From contig CAIPTY010000051.1 of the NCBI GenBank assembly GCA_903868145.1, positions 62,001-126,000 of the forward strand: a DNA stretch of 64,000 nt. Reading direction: 5' to 3'. The translations under genes and the position numbers were made by a program. The DNA is from an uncultured Desulfuromonadales bacterium. Its GTDB lineage: Bacteria; Desulfobacterota; Desulfuromonadia; Geobacterales; Pseudopelobacteraceae. A model generated the notes under the pieces. It was not told the origin of the DNA, did not search any database, and saw only the letters and a list, made by a program, of their open reading frames with translations. The first letter of the stretch is position 1. Each line of letters opens with the position of its first letter. This document shows positions 33,254 to 42,648 of the stretch, piece by piece.

Positions 33254-33283
33254 TTTATAGCACAGACAGGGTGGAAAAGTCAA
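33254..33283 (-). promoter_or_regulatory. Promoter of the lysine cluster
   Basis: Minus strand: -35 TTGACT (33283-33278), 18-nt spacer, -10 TATAAA (33259-33254), about 45 bp before lysA. Confidence 0.7.
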
Positions 33284-33526
33284 AAAATATGGGCAGGTTT
33301 CGTAAACTTGATGGCTCATTCTGTTTTAGAACTGGTGCTGGAGAACCCATAGTGCTTTCAAGATGCCAAGTTGGCTTAACTCTACTTCTATCAACCGAAC
33401 TCTTTCGGCCAATATTTGTAATGACAGTTTTTGTAATCCTTGTTATGTGTTTGAAGTCCCTTAAAAAAACGACACTATAAATGCGAATCGTAGATTGTAC
33501 GGGTTATTGCGGCCAGGTGGAAGAGC
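33284..33526. other. Spacer between lysA and the histidine kinase gene
   Basis: Together with 33208-33283 this divergent gap is 319 bp. Beyond the lysA promoter I see no RNA motif or hairpin of note. A 77-codon plus-strand frame (33247-33480) has no ribosome binding site or protein-like composition. A weak TATAAA near 33475 could serve the kinase gene. Confidence 0.5.
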
Positions 33527-34936
33527 ATGCCAATAAACATGAAGACCAGATCAGACCGAAAACTCCGCAAGCGAGCAGAGGAAAGGCTTCGTCAGACCGG
33601 GGCGCCGACTTCAGAGCAGTACTCGCCTGAGGCGGCAGCACGACATTTTCACGAACTGCAGGTGCATCAGATTGAGCTGGAGATGCAGAACGAGGAGTTG
33701 CTCCGCACGCAGGGTGAACTCACCGAGTTATTGAACGAAACCAAAGAGCAGCTAAGGATGCTTGATCAAAAGAATCTGGTGGACGCGCTACGGGAGAGCG
33801 AAGCCAAATTCCGCCTGCTTGCCGAAAATACCAACGACAATATATGGACCATGGATCTTGATGGCAGATTAACGTTTGTCAGCCAATCCATTTACAAAAT
33901 AAGGGGTTTCACCTCGGCTGAAGCGTTAGCTCAACCTATGGAAGAGGTAGTAGCTCCCGATTCTCTCGCCACTGCGTTCGAAGCGCTCGGACAAATCAGT
34001 ACCAATGTCAGGCTCGGGCTTCCCATCGAAAATGTTCGGCTGGAACTTGAATTGCTGTGCAGAGGCGGCTCAACCGTCTGGACTGAAGTAAACTTAAACG
34101 GAATGTATGACCGTGACGGTGCCTTCGTGCAATTGGTTGGAGTAACCCGTGATATCACCGAGCGCAAACAGGCCGACATCGAACTTAGCACGCTGCTGCA
34201 CAAACTGGAGCAATCACTCGCTGCCGAGCAGAATGCCCGCACCGAACAGGAGCGCTTTATCGCCATGCTCTCCCACGAATATCGCACGCCTCTGGCAATA
34301 ATCCGGGGCAATCTTGATCTCATCGAGTTGACCGAGAGCCGCAAAACAGGCGGCTATGACTCTGAACTAGGCAAAATGAAGCGTGCGGTCAATCGCCTGG
34401 TGGAGCTCATGGATATTTCTCTGGCACGGAGCCGCATTACCGACTATCACAGATCAGTAGTAGCGCAGGCCATTCAGGCTGCCCCATTTATGGATTCATT
34501 GCTGGAATATACCCGTAATCTCCATACGGAATACAAGTATATCTACGCAGAAGAACCTGATTCTTCCATAACCTTCAACGGTGAAGCGGAATATCTTAAA
34601 ACAGCTCTGCTAAATCTTCTGGACAATGCCACAAAATACTCGATACCGGATACTCCGATTACAATTAACTGCCGGGTAGAGTCGGGCGAGCTTCTTATCT
34701 GCGTCCACAACCATGGATTTGGTCTCACTCCGGGTGAAGAGGAGTGGCTTTTTGAAAAATACCGGCGCGGGAGCGGGAGCAGAAACACCAGCGGAGCCGG
34801 TCTTGGATTGTGGCTGGTTCGGGATATTATTACACAGCATGGCGGCAGCATTACGCTGAAAGGTCTGAAATCCGAGGTAATTGCAACAGTGCGTCTGCCG
34901 CTGGCGCGGGGAATAGACAATAATTATGATATATAA
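33527..34936 (+). CDS. PAS-domain sensor histidine kinase
   Basis: 469 residues without membrane spans. An N-terminal coiled coil (about 20-95, rich in Glu/Gln/Leu) leads to a PAS domain (95-215: RLLAENTNDNIWTMDLDGRL, VTRDITERKQ), a HisKA domain with phospho-His in AMLSHEYRTPLAIIRG, and a GHKL ATPase (LLNLLDNATKYS, GAGLGLWLVRDI). It is a cytoplasmic kinase; ligand unknown. It heads a cluster with two response regulators. AGGTGG lies before the ATG. Confidence 0.92.
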   Translation: MPINMKTRSDRKLRKRAEERLRQTGAPTSEQYSPEAAARHFHELQVHQIELEMQNEELLRTQGELTELLNETKEQLRMLDQKNLVDALRESEAKFRLLAENTNDNIWTMDLDGRLTFVSQSIYKIRGFTSAEALAQPMEEVVAPDSLATAFEALGQISTNVRLGLPIENVRLELELLCRGGSTVWTEVNLNGMYDRDGAFVQLVGVTRDITERKQADIELSTLLHKLEQSLAAEQNARTEQERFIAMLSHEYRTPLAIIRGNLDLIELTESRKTGGYDSELGKMKRAVNRLVELMDISLARSRITDYHRSVVAQAIQAAPFMDSLLEYTRNLHTEYKYIYAEEPDSSITFNGEAEYLKTALLNLLDNATKYSIPDTPITINCRVESGELLICVHNHGFGLTPGEEEWLFEKYRRGSGSRNTSGAGLGLWLVRDIITQHGGSITLKGLKSEVIATVRLPLARGIDNNYDI

Positions 34937-34995
34937 TCAGAGATTATAAGAAATTGTAGGTTGAAATTTCACAAACTTCGCTCGATACTGCCCAG

Positions 34996-35760
34996 ATGAA
35001 ACAGCCAGAGACAAAAAAGACCGCACTCAACCGCCGGGTTATTATCGTTGAAGATGATCAGGATCTCCGCGAGAGCATCATTAAATATCTGACCCTGGCC
35101 GGTCATGATATTGACGGAGTCGGGTCGGCGCTTCAGCTTTACCAGAATATCGCTAAAGAAAACTACGCATTGGCAGTACTGGACATCGGCCTGCCTGATC
35201 AGAATGGCCTCGTGCTTGCCGAATATCTGCGCAGCAACACTGAAATGCGGATCATCATGCTGACCGCCAGGACTTCACTGGATGACAAGCTGGCCGGCTA
35301 CAACTCCGGCGCCGATGTGTACATGGTCAAGCCGGTTGACTTTCAGGAATTATCAGCCTCAATCACCAACATTCTGGGTCGTTTGGATGCGTTCCCTCAT
35401 AAAAGTATAGATCCGGAAAAAACAGCTCCGGAGTTGTCGGCACTGGCGAACGTGAAATATTTGCCATGGGCACTTGATCAGAGAGCGAGAACCCTGCATA
35501 CTCCGGAGGGTAATGTAATTGAACTGACCGGCAGGGAATTTGATTTCATTTCCTGTCTGGCATCAAATGGAAACGAGGCCGTAAGACACCAGGTCATCCT
35601 GAAATCGCTTCTGTATCAAGATGATGAATCCAGCAAGAGATCACTTGAATCGCTGATTCACCGGCTACGCACGAAGATAGTGGCCTGCTGCAACACCGTC
35701 CCTATCAAAACCTTGCACGGCATAGGTTATTGTTTCTCTGCCCCCCTCACGACACGCTAG
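34996..35760 (+). CDS. OmpR-family response regulator
   Basis: 254 residues: receiver domain with acidic pair EDDQD, phosphoacceptor in LAVLDIGLPDQNGL, and Thr/Lys switch residues (MLTART, VKPVD), then a winged-helix DNA-binding domain (IELTGREFDFISCLASNG, SLIHRLRTKI, IKTLHGIGYCF). It should be phosphorylated by the kinase encoded directly upstream and act as a transcription factor. The C-terminus overlaps no other frame; the next regulator starts 17 bp on. Confidence 0.93.
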   Translation: MKQPETKKTALNRRVIIVEDDQDLRESIIKYLTLAGHDIDGVGSALQLYQNIAKENYALAVLDIGLPDQNGLVLAEYLRSNTEMRIIMLTARTSLDDKLAGYNSGADVYMVKPVDFQELSASITNILGRLDAFPHKSIDPEKTAPELSALANVKYLPWALDQRARTLHTPEGNVIELTGREFDFISCLASNGNEAVRHQVILKSLLYQDDESSKRSLESLIHRLRTKIVACCNTVPIKTLHGIGYCFSAPLTTR

Positions 35761-35777
35761 TTCCCACTCCAAACACT

Positions 35778-36188
35778 ATGGAAAAAGTGAAAGTACTTAT
35801 TGCTGATGATGATCTTCTCAGCCTGGCTATCCTGGAAATGATACTCAGGAATGAAGGAATCAGGCAGATCGATATGGCGCATAATGGCATGGATGCCCTA
35901 GAATTCTATGAAGACGCCCTGTGTCACCGCCCGTATGATGTGGTCTTTCTGGATATCGAGATGCCGGTTATGGATGGACTTGAGACTCTGAAACAAATTC
36001 GGCTCATAGAGGATGAAGCCGACTATCGGGCGATGATCATTATGGCTACCCATGACGATTCCCATGAAACCGTCCTTAAAACCATGGGAGTTCTCGATGC
36101 CGACGATCATATTGGCAAGCCGTACAAAAGGGACGAAATCCATGGGGCTCTTGTTGCGCACGGGCTGGTATCGAGTGAGGGCGTATGA
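35778..36188 (+). CDS. Single-domain response regulator (CheY-like)
   Basis: 136 residues, only a receiver domain: acidic pair ADDD, phospho-Asp in VVFLDIEMPVMDGLE, Thr in IIMATHDDSHE and Lys in IGKPYKRDE. It has no output domain, so it would act by binding a partner, possibly the product of the downstream gene, with which it overlaps by 4 bp. ATG 35778 is preferred although no strong ribosome site is visible; the upstream codons lie inside the previous gene. Confidence 0.88.
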   Translation: MEKVKVLIADDDLLSLAILEMILRNEGIRQIDMAHNGMDALEFYEDALCHRPYDVVFLDIEMPVMDGLETLKQIRLIEDEADYRAMIIMATHDDSHETVLKTMGVLDADDHIGKPYKRDEIHGALVAHGLVSSEGV

Positions 36189-36499
36189 GCATTAATAACG
36201 GCAGGGCAATAACAATGACCTTTGCGCAACTGACGGAACTCATCAGACACATTGAGGAGGAGCACAACTTCTTCAATCGTCACCCTGGCCAGCGTATTGT
36301 GAAGAGCATCACACCCCGCATTGACCTGCGCAGGACTGGCACGATATCCTCCGTAGATATGATTGGCTATGGTTGGGAAAGATCCTTTTCCAGCAAAAAA
36401 GAGGATCAGGACATGCTGACATCCATGTTCACCGCGATTATGCTGTTTTTGGACAGCCCGGAAGATGAGTTGATTGCCACAACGACTCTTACAGGATGA
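36185..36499 (+). CDS. Hypothetical protein coupled to a CheY-like regulator
   Basis: 104 residues (MSINNGRAITMTFAQLTELI), mixed polar composition, with no signal peptide or membrane span. No family recognised. Its ATG overlaps the stop of the receiver gene (ATGA). That arrangement makes it a candidate partner or effector of the single-domain regulator. Confidence 0.7.
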   Translation: MSINNGRAITMTFAQLTELIRHIEEEHNFFNRHPGQRIVKSITPRIDLRRTGTISSVDMIGYGWERSFSSKKEDQDMLTSMFTAIMLFLDSPEDELIATTTLTG

Positions 36500-36563
36500 C
36501 GAACTGACTGAATGTGATGCTATAATTATTTCAAAAAATTGTTTAATAAAAGGGAAACATTCT

Positions 36564-36719
36564 GTGAAATCGGGAACTAAGATCAGCAATCTGATACGCT
36601 CGCTTATACTGTTGCTGCTATCCCTGGCACATTGCGCAGTCGCTGCCGAAACGACCATCGGTTTTGCTCATGTTGATCGTAATAACCCGTATTACCTTGC
36701 CATGCAACATACCGCGTAG
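36564..36719 (+). pseudogene. Truncated periplasmic substrate-binding protein
   Basis: From GTG 36564 the frame gives a signal peptide (LIRSLILLLLSLAHCAVAAE) followed by TTIGFAHVDRNNPYYLAMQH and a stop. That is how periplasmic binding proteins of the ribose/TorT type begin, but these are about 300 residues and this ends after 51. AAGGGAAA lies upstream of the GTG. The sequence after the stop (36720 on) shows no continuation in another frame that I can see. Probably a 5' remnant left by a deletion or insertion; it may once have been the sensor partner of the kinase cluster. Confidence 0.65.
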
Positions 36720-36835
36720 TCATGACCACCCGCAAAGCGAGGGGGGTCCCTGAAAATGTGGCCAGGGGTTATTCAGAGGGCAACAGAGACGTTGTTTGTC
36801 TATTACCGCACATAATAAACCTGAAAAAAACAGTT

Positions 36836-36968
36836 AACCGCCGATGAACGCCGATACACGCAGAGAAATCAAAGGCTTGGAACAAATCTTGGTTAAACCA
36901 AAAAGGTTATTCGTTTTTTCAGTCTGTGGCTTGGTTTTATCTGCGTTCATCGGCGTGTTCGGCGGTTC
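36836..36968. repeat. Inverted-repeat element, second family
   Basis: Arms AACCGCCGATGAACGCCGAT... (from 36836) and ...ATCGGCGTGTTCGGCGGTT (to 36968) with an AT-rich centre. It differs in sequence from the dap-cluster elements but has the same build of short near-repeats in long inverted arms. The 36720-37032 gap otherwise holds only a GACCACCCGC-AAA-GCGAGGGGGG imperfect hairpin near 36722. Confidence 0.78.
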
Positions 36969-37032
36969 AAATGCCGTTTCAAGGATAAACAACTTCCCCG
37001 TCGCTTCCTGCAATTGATACAACCTTCGTGGG

Positions 37033-37665
37033 TCAAACCAGATATTTGAAGATATCGGTATGGTGTCCGATACGGATCGAGTCAGGCAGCAGCGACTTGT
37101 AGGCTATAAACGGAACTCCGGCAGCCTGCGCCGACAGCATATCGACTTCACCGTCACCCACGAACAGGGCTTCAGAGGGCTGCAGACCGAAGTGATCGAG
37201 TACCTTCAGCAGCGGTTCAGGGTGCGGTTTGGGATTAACCACCAGCGCGGCGGTCATGACGAAGGAGAAGTATCCGGTCAGGCCGAAGTCCTCGATTATC
37301 ATCTCCATGGAAGAAGCCCGATTGGTGCAGACCGCCAGCGAGACGCCCCCCTTGAGCCGGTCGAGTGTCTCCACCAGACCATCTTCTACCCGCATGAATC
37401 GGGCCAGATCCTTGTAATGTATGGTTTTGGCAAAATTCCAGGCATCCTCCCTGCGCTCGTCTCCGGCAAAAAAATACTCCATGACGTTGGCGAAGGAATA
37501 TGTATGCAGGACGTTTCTGGCGATCAGGTCGGAGCGGTCAAGAAGCGGTCGCCCCAGAAACTCCATGATACGGTTGTAGAAGATGTAATTGGAATCAATC
37601 GTGTCGAGAAGGACGCCATCGCAGTCGTAGATAACCAGTTTGTAACGGCTGTTGATATTTTTCAC
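37033..37665 (-). CDS. HAD-superfamily phosphatase (phosphoglycolate phosphatase-like)
   Basis: 210 residues with all four HAD motifs: nucleophile YDCDGVLLDT, Thr in VCTNRASS, Lys in NPKPHPEPL and acidic VGDGEVDMLSA. A helical cap between motifs 1 and 2 places it with the phosphoglycolate phosphatase/beta-phosphoglucomutase group; the substrate is unknown. GTG 37665 is taken as start, with GGAG upstream and 7 bp after the HNH gene stop. The longer frame is a shadow of the HNH gene. Confidence 0.85.
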   Translation of the reverse strand: MKNINSRYKLVIYDCDGVLLDTIDSNYIFYNRIMEFLGRPLLDRSDLIARNVLHTYSFANVMEYFFAGDERREDAWNFAKTIHYKDLARFMRVEDGLVETLDRLKGGVSLAVCTNRASSMEMIIEDFGLTGYFSFVMTAALVVNPKPHPEPLLKVLDHFGLQPSEALFVGDGEVDMLSAQAAGVPFIAYKSLLPDSIRIGHHTDIFKYLV

Positions 37666-37672
37666 GCTGGGG

Positions 37673-37972
37673 CTACTCCGGTTGTGCAGGTTTGGCGAGG
37701 TATTCGTCCCACTCCATGGGGAGCAGATATTTCTTCCGGGTGTTACACTCCTTGCAACTGGGAACCACATTGTTACGGGAGCCCTTGCCCCCCCGTGCAA
37801 CCGGGATGACATGGTCCATGGTCAGGTCGTCCGGCTGAAATTGTCCGCCACACCAGTGGCAGTGCCCCAGCGCCAGACGGTTCTGCCACCAGCGACTGCG
37901 GCGCAGTTCGCGGGACTTGTCCCGTTCACGCTTGATCTCCACTACACTGACGTCAATGGTAAAGGGGCTCAA
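37673..37972 (-). CDS. HNH endonuclease
   Basis: 99 residues, apparently starting at TTG. The HNH fold is clear: zinc-binding CHWCGGQF and CKECNTRKK around the catalytic DHVIPVARGGKGSRNNVV. Stand-alone HNH proteins of this size are common and their biological role is mostly unknown. It lies directly upstream of the HAD gene in the same orientation. Confidence 0.85.
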   Translation of the reverse strand: MSPFTIDVSVVEIKRERDKSRELRRSRWWQNRLALGHCHWCGGQFQPDDLTMDHVIPVARGGKGSRNNVVPSCKECNTRKKYLLPMEWDEYLAKPAQPE

Positions 37973-38039
37973 CGTAATCCCCGCGATCTTCCCGGAAGAG
38001 AGCAGTCAACAGGAATCTCATATAATGGGGGGGCCTTTC

Positions 38040-41000
38040 TCACTCCCTCTTCTTTCCTCTTCTCCGTGCCAGCCGGTCAAACGCCAGATAGATCACCGGG
38101 GTGGTATACAGCGTCAGAATCTGGCTGATGACAAGACCGCCGATGATCGAGATGCCAAGCGGTCGGCGGAGTTCGGAGCCGACTCCGGTGCCGATAGCCA
38201 GCGGTAGCGCGCCCAGGAGCGCGGCCATGGTGGTCATCATGATCGGCCGGAAACGGAGCAGACAGGCCTGGTAGATAGCCTCATCGGGCGGCTTGCCTTC
38301 GTTGCGTTCCGCATCCAGTGCGAAATCAACCATCATGATGCCGTTCTTCTTGACGATGCCTATCAGGAGGATGATACCGATGATGGCGATAACGGTGAGT
38401 TCCTGCCGGAACAGCATCAACGAGAGCACCGCCCCGACACCCGCAGACGGCAGGGTGGAGAGAATGGTGATCGGGTGGATATAGCTCTCGTACAGCACGC
38501 CCAAAACGATGTAAACCGTGATCAGCGCGGCCAGAATCAGGATCGGCTGGTTGGAAAGCGAGGCCTTGAAGGCCTGGGCAGTACCCTGGAAGCTCCCCTT
38601 GATACTGGCCGGCAGACCCATCTGTTTCATGGCGGTTTCGATGGACTCTACCGCATCACCCAGTGAGACCCCCGGCGCCAGGTTGAACGAGGTGGTCACC
38701 GCCGGAAACTGCCCCTGGCGATTGATGACCAGCGGTCCCTTGGTCTCGGTTGGCGAGGCGATGGACGAGAGCGGCACCTGTCCGCCCCCGCTGGAGCGGA
38801 TATACAACGCCTGCAGCCCGCCCGGATCCTGCCGGAACTGCGGCTTGACGGTCAGGATAACCCTGTACTGGTTCAGTTCGGTAAAGATGGTGGAAACCTG
38901 GCGCTGGCCGTAGGCATCGTAGAGGGCATCATCGATATTCTGCGGAGTGATGCCGAAGCGGGCAGCGCTGGCTCGATCAATGTTAAGAAATACCTGCAAC
39001 CCCTGATTCTGCTGGTCGCTGCTCACATCCCGCAGCTCGCTGCGCTGCTGCAGACCCTCCACGACCCTGGGTGCCCAGATTGCCAGATCATCGGTGTTGG
39101 GGGTCTCCAGAGTAAACTGGTACTGGGTGCGGCTCACCCTGGCATCAACGCTCAGATCCTGAATCGGCTGCATGAAGAGGGTGATACCGTTTACCCCGGC
39201 AAGCTTCGGCTGCAGGCGGCGGATGATGCCGGTGGCATTGGCATCCCGCAGATGCAGCGGTTTCAGGTTGATCAGGATTCTGCCGCTGTTGAGGGTGGTA
39301 TTGGTGCCGTCAACTCCGATGAATGAAGAGATGCTCTCCACCGCCGGGTCTTCGAGGATGACTCTGGCAAGGGCCTGCTGCCGCTCCGCCATTGCGGGAA
39401 ACGAGATGGTCTGTGATGCCTCGGATATGCCCTGAATCGCCCCGGTATCCTGCACCGGGAAGAAACCTTTGGGGATCAGCAGGTAGAGGATTACGGTCAA
39501 AAGAAGCGTCCCCACCGCCACGACCAGTGTGGCGCTCTGGTGCCGCAGCACCCATTGCAGCGATCGGCCATATGAAGCGATCATGCGGTCAAAAAACTGC
39601 CCCGATGCGTGATAGAAACGCCCCTGGCGCTCTTCGGGCACATGTTTGAGAATTCGTGCACACATCATCGGAGTAAGCGTCAGGGAGACCACCGCCGAAA
39701 TCAGGATCGTCACCCCCAGGGTAACGGCAAACTCCCGGAACAGCCGCCCCACCACATCCCCCATGAAGAGCAGCGGGATCAATACCGCAATCAGCGATAC
39801 CGTCAGTGACAGAATGGTGAAACCGATCTGCCTGGCACCCTTGAGAGCAGCCTCCAGGGGAGTTTCGCCCTGTTCCACATACCGGGAGATATTTTCGATC
39901 ATGACGATGGCATCGTCCACCACGAAACCGGTGGAGATGGTCAGGGCCATCAGGGTAAGATTGTTCAGACTGTAGTCCAGCAGATACATGACGCCGAAGG
40001 TGCCCACCAGCGACAACGGTACGGCCACGCTTGGTATGGTGGTGGCCGGCAGATTGCGCAGGAAGATGAATATGACCAGAATTACCAGTGCTACGGCTAG
40101 CAGCAGCTCAAACTGGACGTCTTTCACCGACTCCCGGATGGTGACCGTCCGATCGGTCAGTGGTGTCACCTTCACCGAGGCAGGCAGCGCTGCCTGCAAC
40201 TGCGGGAGGAGCTTTTTGACCCGGTTAACCACCTCTATGACGTTGGCTCCCGGCTGGCGCTGGATATTGACAATAACCGCCGGGGTCGTGTTCATCCAGG
40301 CCGCCTGATTCACGTTTTCCGCATCGTCGACGGCGTCAGCCACATCTTTGAGCAGGATCGGGGCGCCGTTCTTGTACGCAATGACCAGCGAGCGGTATTC
40401 CTTGCTGGAGAAGAGCTGGTCATTGGCGCCGATGATGTAGGACTGGCGGGGGCCGTCAAAACTCCCCTTGGCCTGATTCACGTTAGCCGTGACCAGTGCG
40501 GCGCGCAGGTCCTCCAGGGTCAGGCCGTAGGACGCCAGGGCAGTCGGATTGGCGTGGATCCGAACCGCCGGGCGCTGCCCGCCGCTTATACTGACCATGC
40601 CAACACCGGGGAGCTGGGATATCTTCTGGGCAAAACGGGTATCGGCCAGATCCTCCACCTTCGGCAGCGGCAAGCTGTCGGAGGAGAGCGCCAGCGTCAG
40701 GATCGGCGCATCAGCCGGATTAACCTTGCTGTAAACCGGCGGGTTGGGAAGATCCTTGGGAAGGAAGTTGAAACCGGCGTTGATGGCTGCCTGCACCTGC
40801 TGTTCGGCCACATCCAGGGCCAGTTCCAGCGAAAACTGGAGGGTAATCACCGAGCTGCCGTGGGAACTGGTTGAAGTCATCTGGGTCAACCCCGGCATTT
40901 GACCGAATTGACGCTCCAGCGGGGCGGTGATCGAAGAGGCCATGACATCGGAGCTGGCGCCGGGATAAAAGGTTCGAACCTGGATGGTGGGATAGTCAAC

Positions 41001-41117
41001 CTGCGGCAGTGCGGAAACCGGCAACTGCTTGTAGGCCACGGCACCGGCCAGGATGATGGCGATCATCAGCAGCGTTGTGGCCACCGGTCGCAGGATGAAG
41101 AGGCGGGAAAAGTTCAT
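38040..41117 (-). CDS. RND multidrug efflux transporter, inner-membrane subunit (MdtB/MdtC-like)
   Basis: 1025 residues, full length for HAE1-type RND pumps: twelve membrane spans, N-terminal [19 protein letters not shown], proton-relay Asp pair in [16 protein letters not shown], and [13 protein letters not shown] late in the chain. It would trimerise in the inner membrane and export drugs using proton motive force. It abuts the adaptor gene (shared base at 41117). No TolC-like outer-membrane gene lies next to it. Confidence 0.94.
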   Translation of the reverse strand: MNFSRLFILRPVATTLLMIAIILAGAVAYKQLPVSALPQVDYPTIQVRTFYPGASSDVMASSITAPLERQFGQMPGLTQMTSTSSHGSSVITLQFSLELALDVAEQQVQAAINAGFNFLPKDLPNPPVYSKVNPADAPILTLALSSDSLPLPKVEDLADTRFAQKISQLPGVGMVSISGGQRPAVRIHANPTALASYGLTLEDLRAALVTANVNQAKGSFDGPRQSYIIGANDQLFSSKEYRSLVIAYKNGAPILLKDVADAVDDAENVNQAAWMNTTPAVIVNIQRQPGANVIEVVNRVKKLLPQLQAALPASVKVTPLTDRTVTIRESVKDVQFELLLAVALVILVIFIFLRNLPATTIPSVAVPLSLVGTFGVMYLLDYSLNNLTLMALTISTGFVVDDAIVMIENISRYVEQGETPLEAALKGARQIGFTILSLTVSLIAVLIPLLFMGDVVGRLFREFAVTLGVTILISAVVSLTLTPMMCARILKHVPEERQGRFYHASGQFFDRMIASYGRSLQWVLRHQSATLVVAVGTLLLTVILYLLIPKGFFPVQDTGAIQGISEASQTISFPAMAERQQALARVILEDPAVESISSFIGVDGTNTTLNSGRILINLKPLHLRDANATGIIRRLQPKLAGVNGITLFMQPIQDLSVDARVSRTQYQFTLETPNTDDLAIWAPRVVEGLQQRSELRDVSSDQQNQGLQVFLNIDRASAARFGITPQNIDDALYDAYGQRQVSTIFTELNQYRVILTVKPQFRQDPGGLQALYIRSSGGGQVPLSSIASPTETKGPLVINRQGQFPAVTTSFNLAPGVSLGDAVESIETAMKQMGLPASIKGSFQGTAQAFKASLSNQPILILAALITVYIVLGVLYESYIHPITILSTLPSAGVGAVLSLMLFRQELTVIAIIGIILLIGIVKKNGIMMVDFALDAERNEGKPPDEAIYQACLLRFRPIMMTTMAALLGALPLAIGTGVGSELRRPLGISIIGGLVISQILTLYTTPVIYLAFDRLARRRGKKRE

Positions 41118-42397
41118 CAGGGACGTCCGGGCGGCTGCTTGCCCGCTTCACCGGTCTGCTTCCCACCTCCGCCGCCCCGCTTGCCTCCCTTTTTATCGGT
41201 CTGCTCCTTTTCCTTCACTTCGACTTTACTGCCATCCCTGAGTCGTTCCGCACCATCCACCACCACCTGTTCGCCAACCTCCAACCCCTCTACGACCGAT
41301 GTCTCGCCACCTTGAGAGATGCCGGTTTTTACCGGTCGCATGGCCACCGTTTTATCCGGCTTCAAAACATATACGTATGCGCCCTGGGGATTTCTTTGAA
41401 TAGCCGCGGATGGCACGATGATGGCGTCTTTCTTCACATCCAGCAGCAGTCGGGCATTGACAAACTGGTTTGGGAACAACTCACTCTCGCTGTTGGCAAA
41501 CGCCGCCTTGAGTTTCACCGTGCCGGTGGCGGGATCGATCTGGTTGTCCACAGTGGCCAGTTCCCCTGATGCCAGTTTCAGCTTCATCTCGCGGTCAAAG
41601 GCCTCGACGGACAACTTTCCCTCTTTCATTTTTCCCAGAACCTGGGGCAGGCTGTCTTCAGGGATCGGGAATACCACCGCAATCGGCTGCATCTGGGTGA
41701 TTGTCAGCAACCCCCCGGTATCGGCAGCTCGTACCATGTTGCCCGGATCCACCAGGCGCAGACCGATTCGACCGCTGATGGGAGCCGTGATGCGGCTGTA
41801 GGTAAGCTGAAGTCGAGCGCCGTCGATCTGTCCCTGGTCCACCTTGACGGCGCCTTCATTCTGCCGTACCAGTGCCTCCTGAGTATCCAACTGCTGGCGC
41901 GGAATCGAATCCTGCTTCCAGAGCGTGCGGTAACGCTCCAGATCCAGCCGGGCGTTATTCAACTGTTCCCGGTCGCGGGCCATCTGTCCCTGTGCCTGGG
42001 TCAACTGAACCTGAAAGGGCCGCGGATCAATAACCGCCAGCAGGCTCCCCCTGGTAACATTCTGACCCTCGCGGAAGCGAACCTCCATAAGCTGGCCGTC
42101 AACACGGCTTCGCACCGTAACGTTGTTCAGGGGGGTCACCGAACCCAGACCGGTCAGGTAGAGATTCATATCACCCTTGCGTGCCGCCGCCACAAATACC
42201 GGCGTGGGGAGGGATGAAGCTTTGGCGCCCCCCTTGCCGACTGCGGGTGATGAGGGGGCCTGTTGTTTTTTCCAGACGAAAAAGGCTGTGACCACAACCA
42301 GACAGACCAGTGTGATCCAGAACAACCGCTTTTTCAAGATTGCCCCCGTGGCGGACGGTGAATTCGATTCGCTTGATTCGTTGGCAGTTTCCGGCAT
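41117..42397 (-). CDS. RND efflux periplasmic adaptor (MdtA-like)
   Basis: 426 residues: a short cytoplasmic start, one membrane span ([18 protein letters not shown]), then membrane-fusion-protein domains: lipoyl ([36 protein letters not shown]), a coiled-coil hairpin and beta-barrel ([19 protein letters not shown]). The C-terminus is Lys/Gly/Glu-rich. It bridges the inner-membrane pump to an outer-membrane channel. GAGGAT lies 7 nt before the ATG. Confidence 0.93.
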   Translation of the reverse strand: MPETANESSESNSPSATGAILKKRLFWITLVCLVVVTAFFVWKKQQAPSSPAVGKGGAKASSLPTPVFVAAARKGDMNLYLTGLGSVTPLNNVTVRSRVDGQLMEVRFREGQNVTRGSLLAVIDPRPFQVQLTQAQGQMARDREQLNNARLDLERYRTLWKQDSIPRQQLDTQEALVRQNEGAVKVDQGQIDGARLQLTYSRITAPISGRIGLRLVDPGNMVRAADTGGLLTITQMQPIAVVFPIPEDSLPQVLGKMKEGKLSVEAFDREMKLKLASGELATVDNQIDPATGTVKLKAAFANSESELFPNQFVNARLLLDVKKDAIIVPSAAIQRNPQGAYVYVLKPDKTVAMRPVKTGISQGGETSVVEGLEVGEQVVVDGAERLRDGSKVEVKEKEQTDKKGGKRGGGGGKQTGEAGKQPPGRP

Positions 42398-42476
42398 GTT
42401 CGCTATCCTCGATTCATAAATCTCTGCAACTTAGCAGGTGAGTCAGATGCCAATTGGAACAACAATCAGAACTTCA

Positions 42477-42578
42477 TCACTTTCGGGTTTTAAAATACAT
42501 AAACACCGCGATCAAGACGGCGAAAAATACGAATGGGGCAAGTGCAAGTTTTATTGCGACCGGGTCTATGAGGTCCAT
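42477..42578 (-). CDS. 33-residue single-span membrane protein
   Basis: A small frame too short for routine calling. Minus-strand ATG 42578 is preceded by GGGAGA at 4 nt. The product starts MDLIDPVAIK, has one hydrophobic segment (LALAPFVFFAVLIAVFMYF) and ends with KTRK, a standard topology for a bitopic small membrane protein with its basic end inside. It lies 70 bp downstream of the aldehyde dehydrogenase gene and 80 bp upstream of the RND adaptor, in the same orientation. A small pump or oxidase accessory subunit is possible; no family is recognised. Confidence 0.6.
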   Translation of the reverse strand: MDLIDPVAIKLALAPFVFFAVLIAVFMYFKTRK

Positions 42579-42648
42579 GCTGTCTCCCTGCAACTGAAAT
42601 CAGGTCGCCATCTTCGCTGTCGATGGCAGAGTGTTGTTGCAGAGCGCG

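Noticed and set aside
33247..33480. 77-codon plus-strand frame upstream of the histidine kinase gene
   Set aside because: Overlaps the lysA promoter, has no ribosome binding site and no protein-like pattern.
36834..37022. 62-codon minus-strand frame in the 36.8-37.0 kb gap
   Set aside because: It is made of the inverted-repeat element itself.
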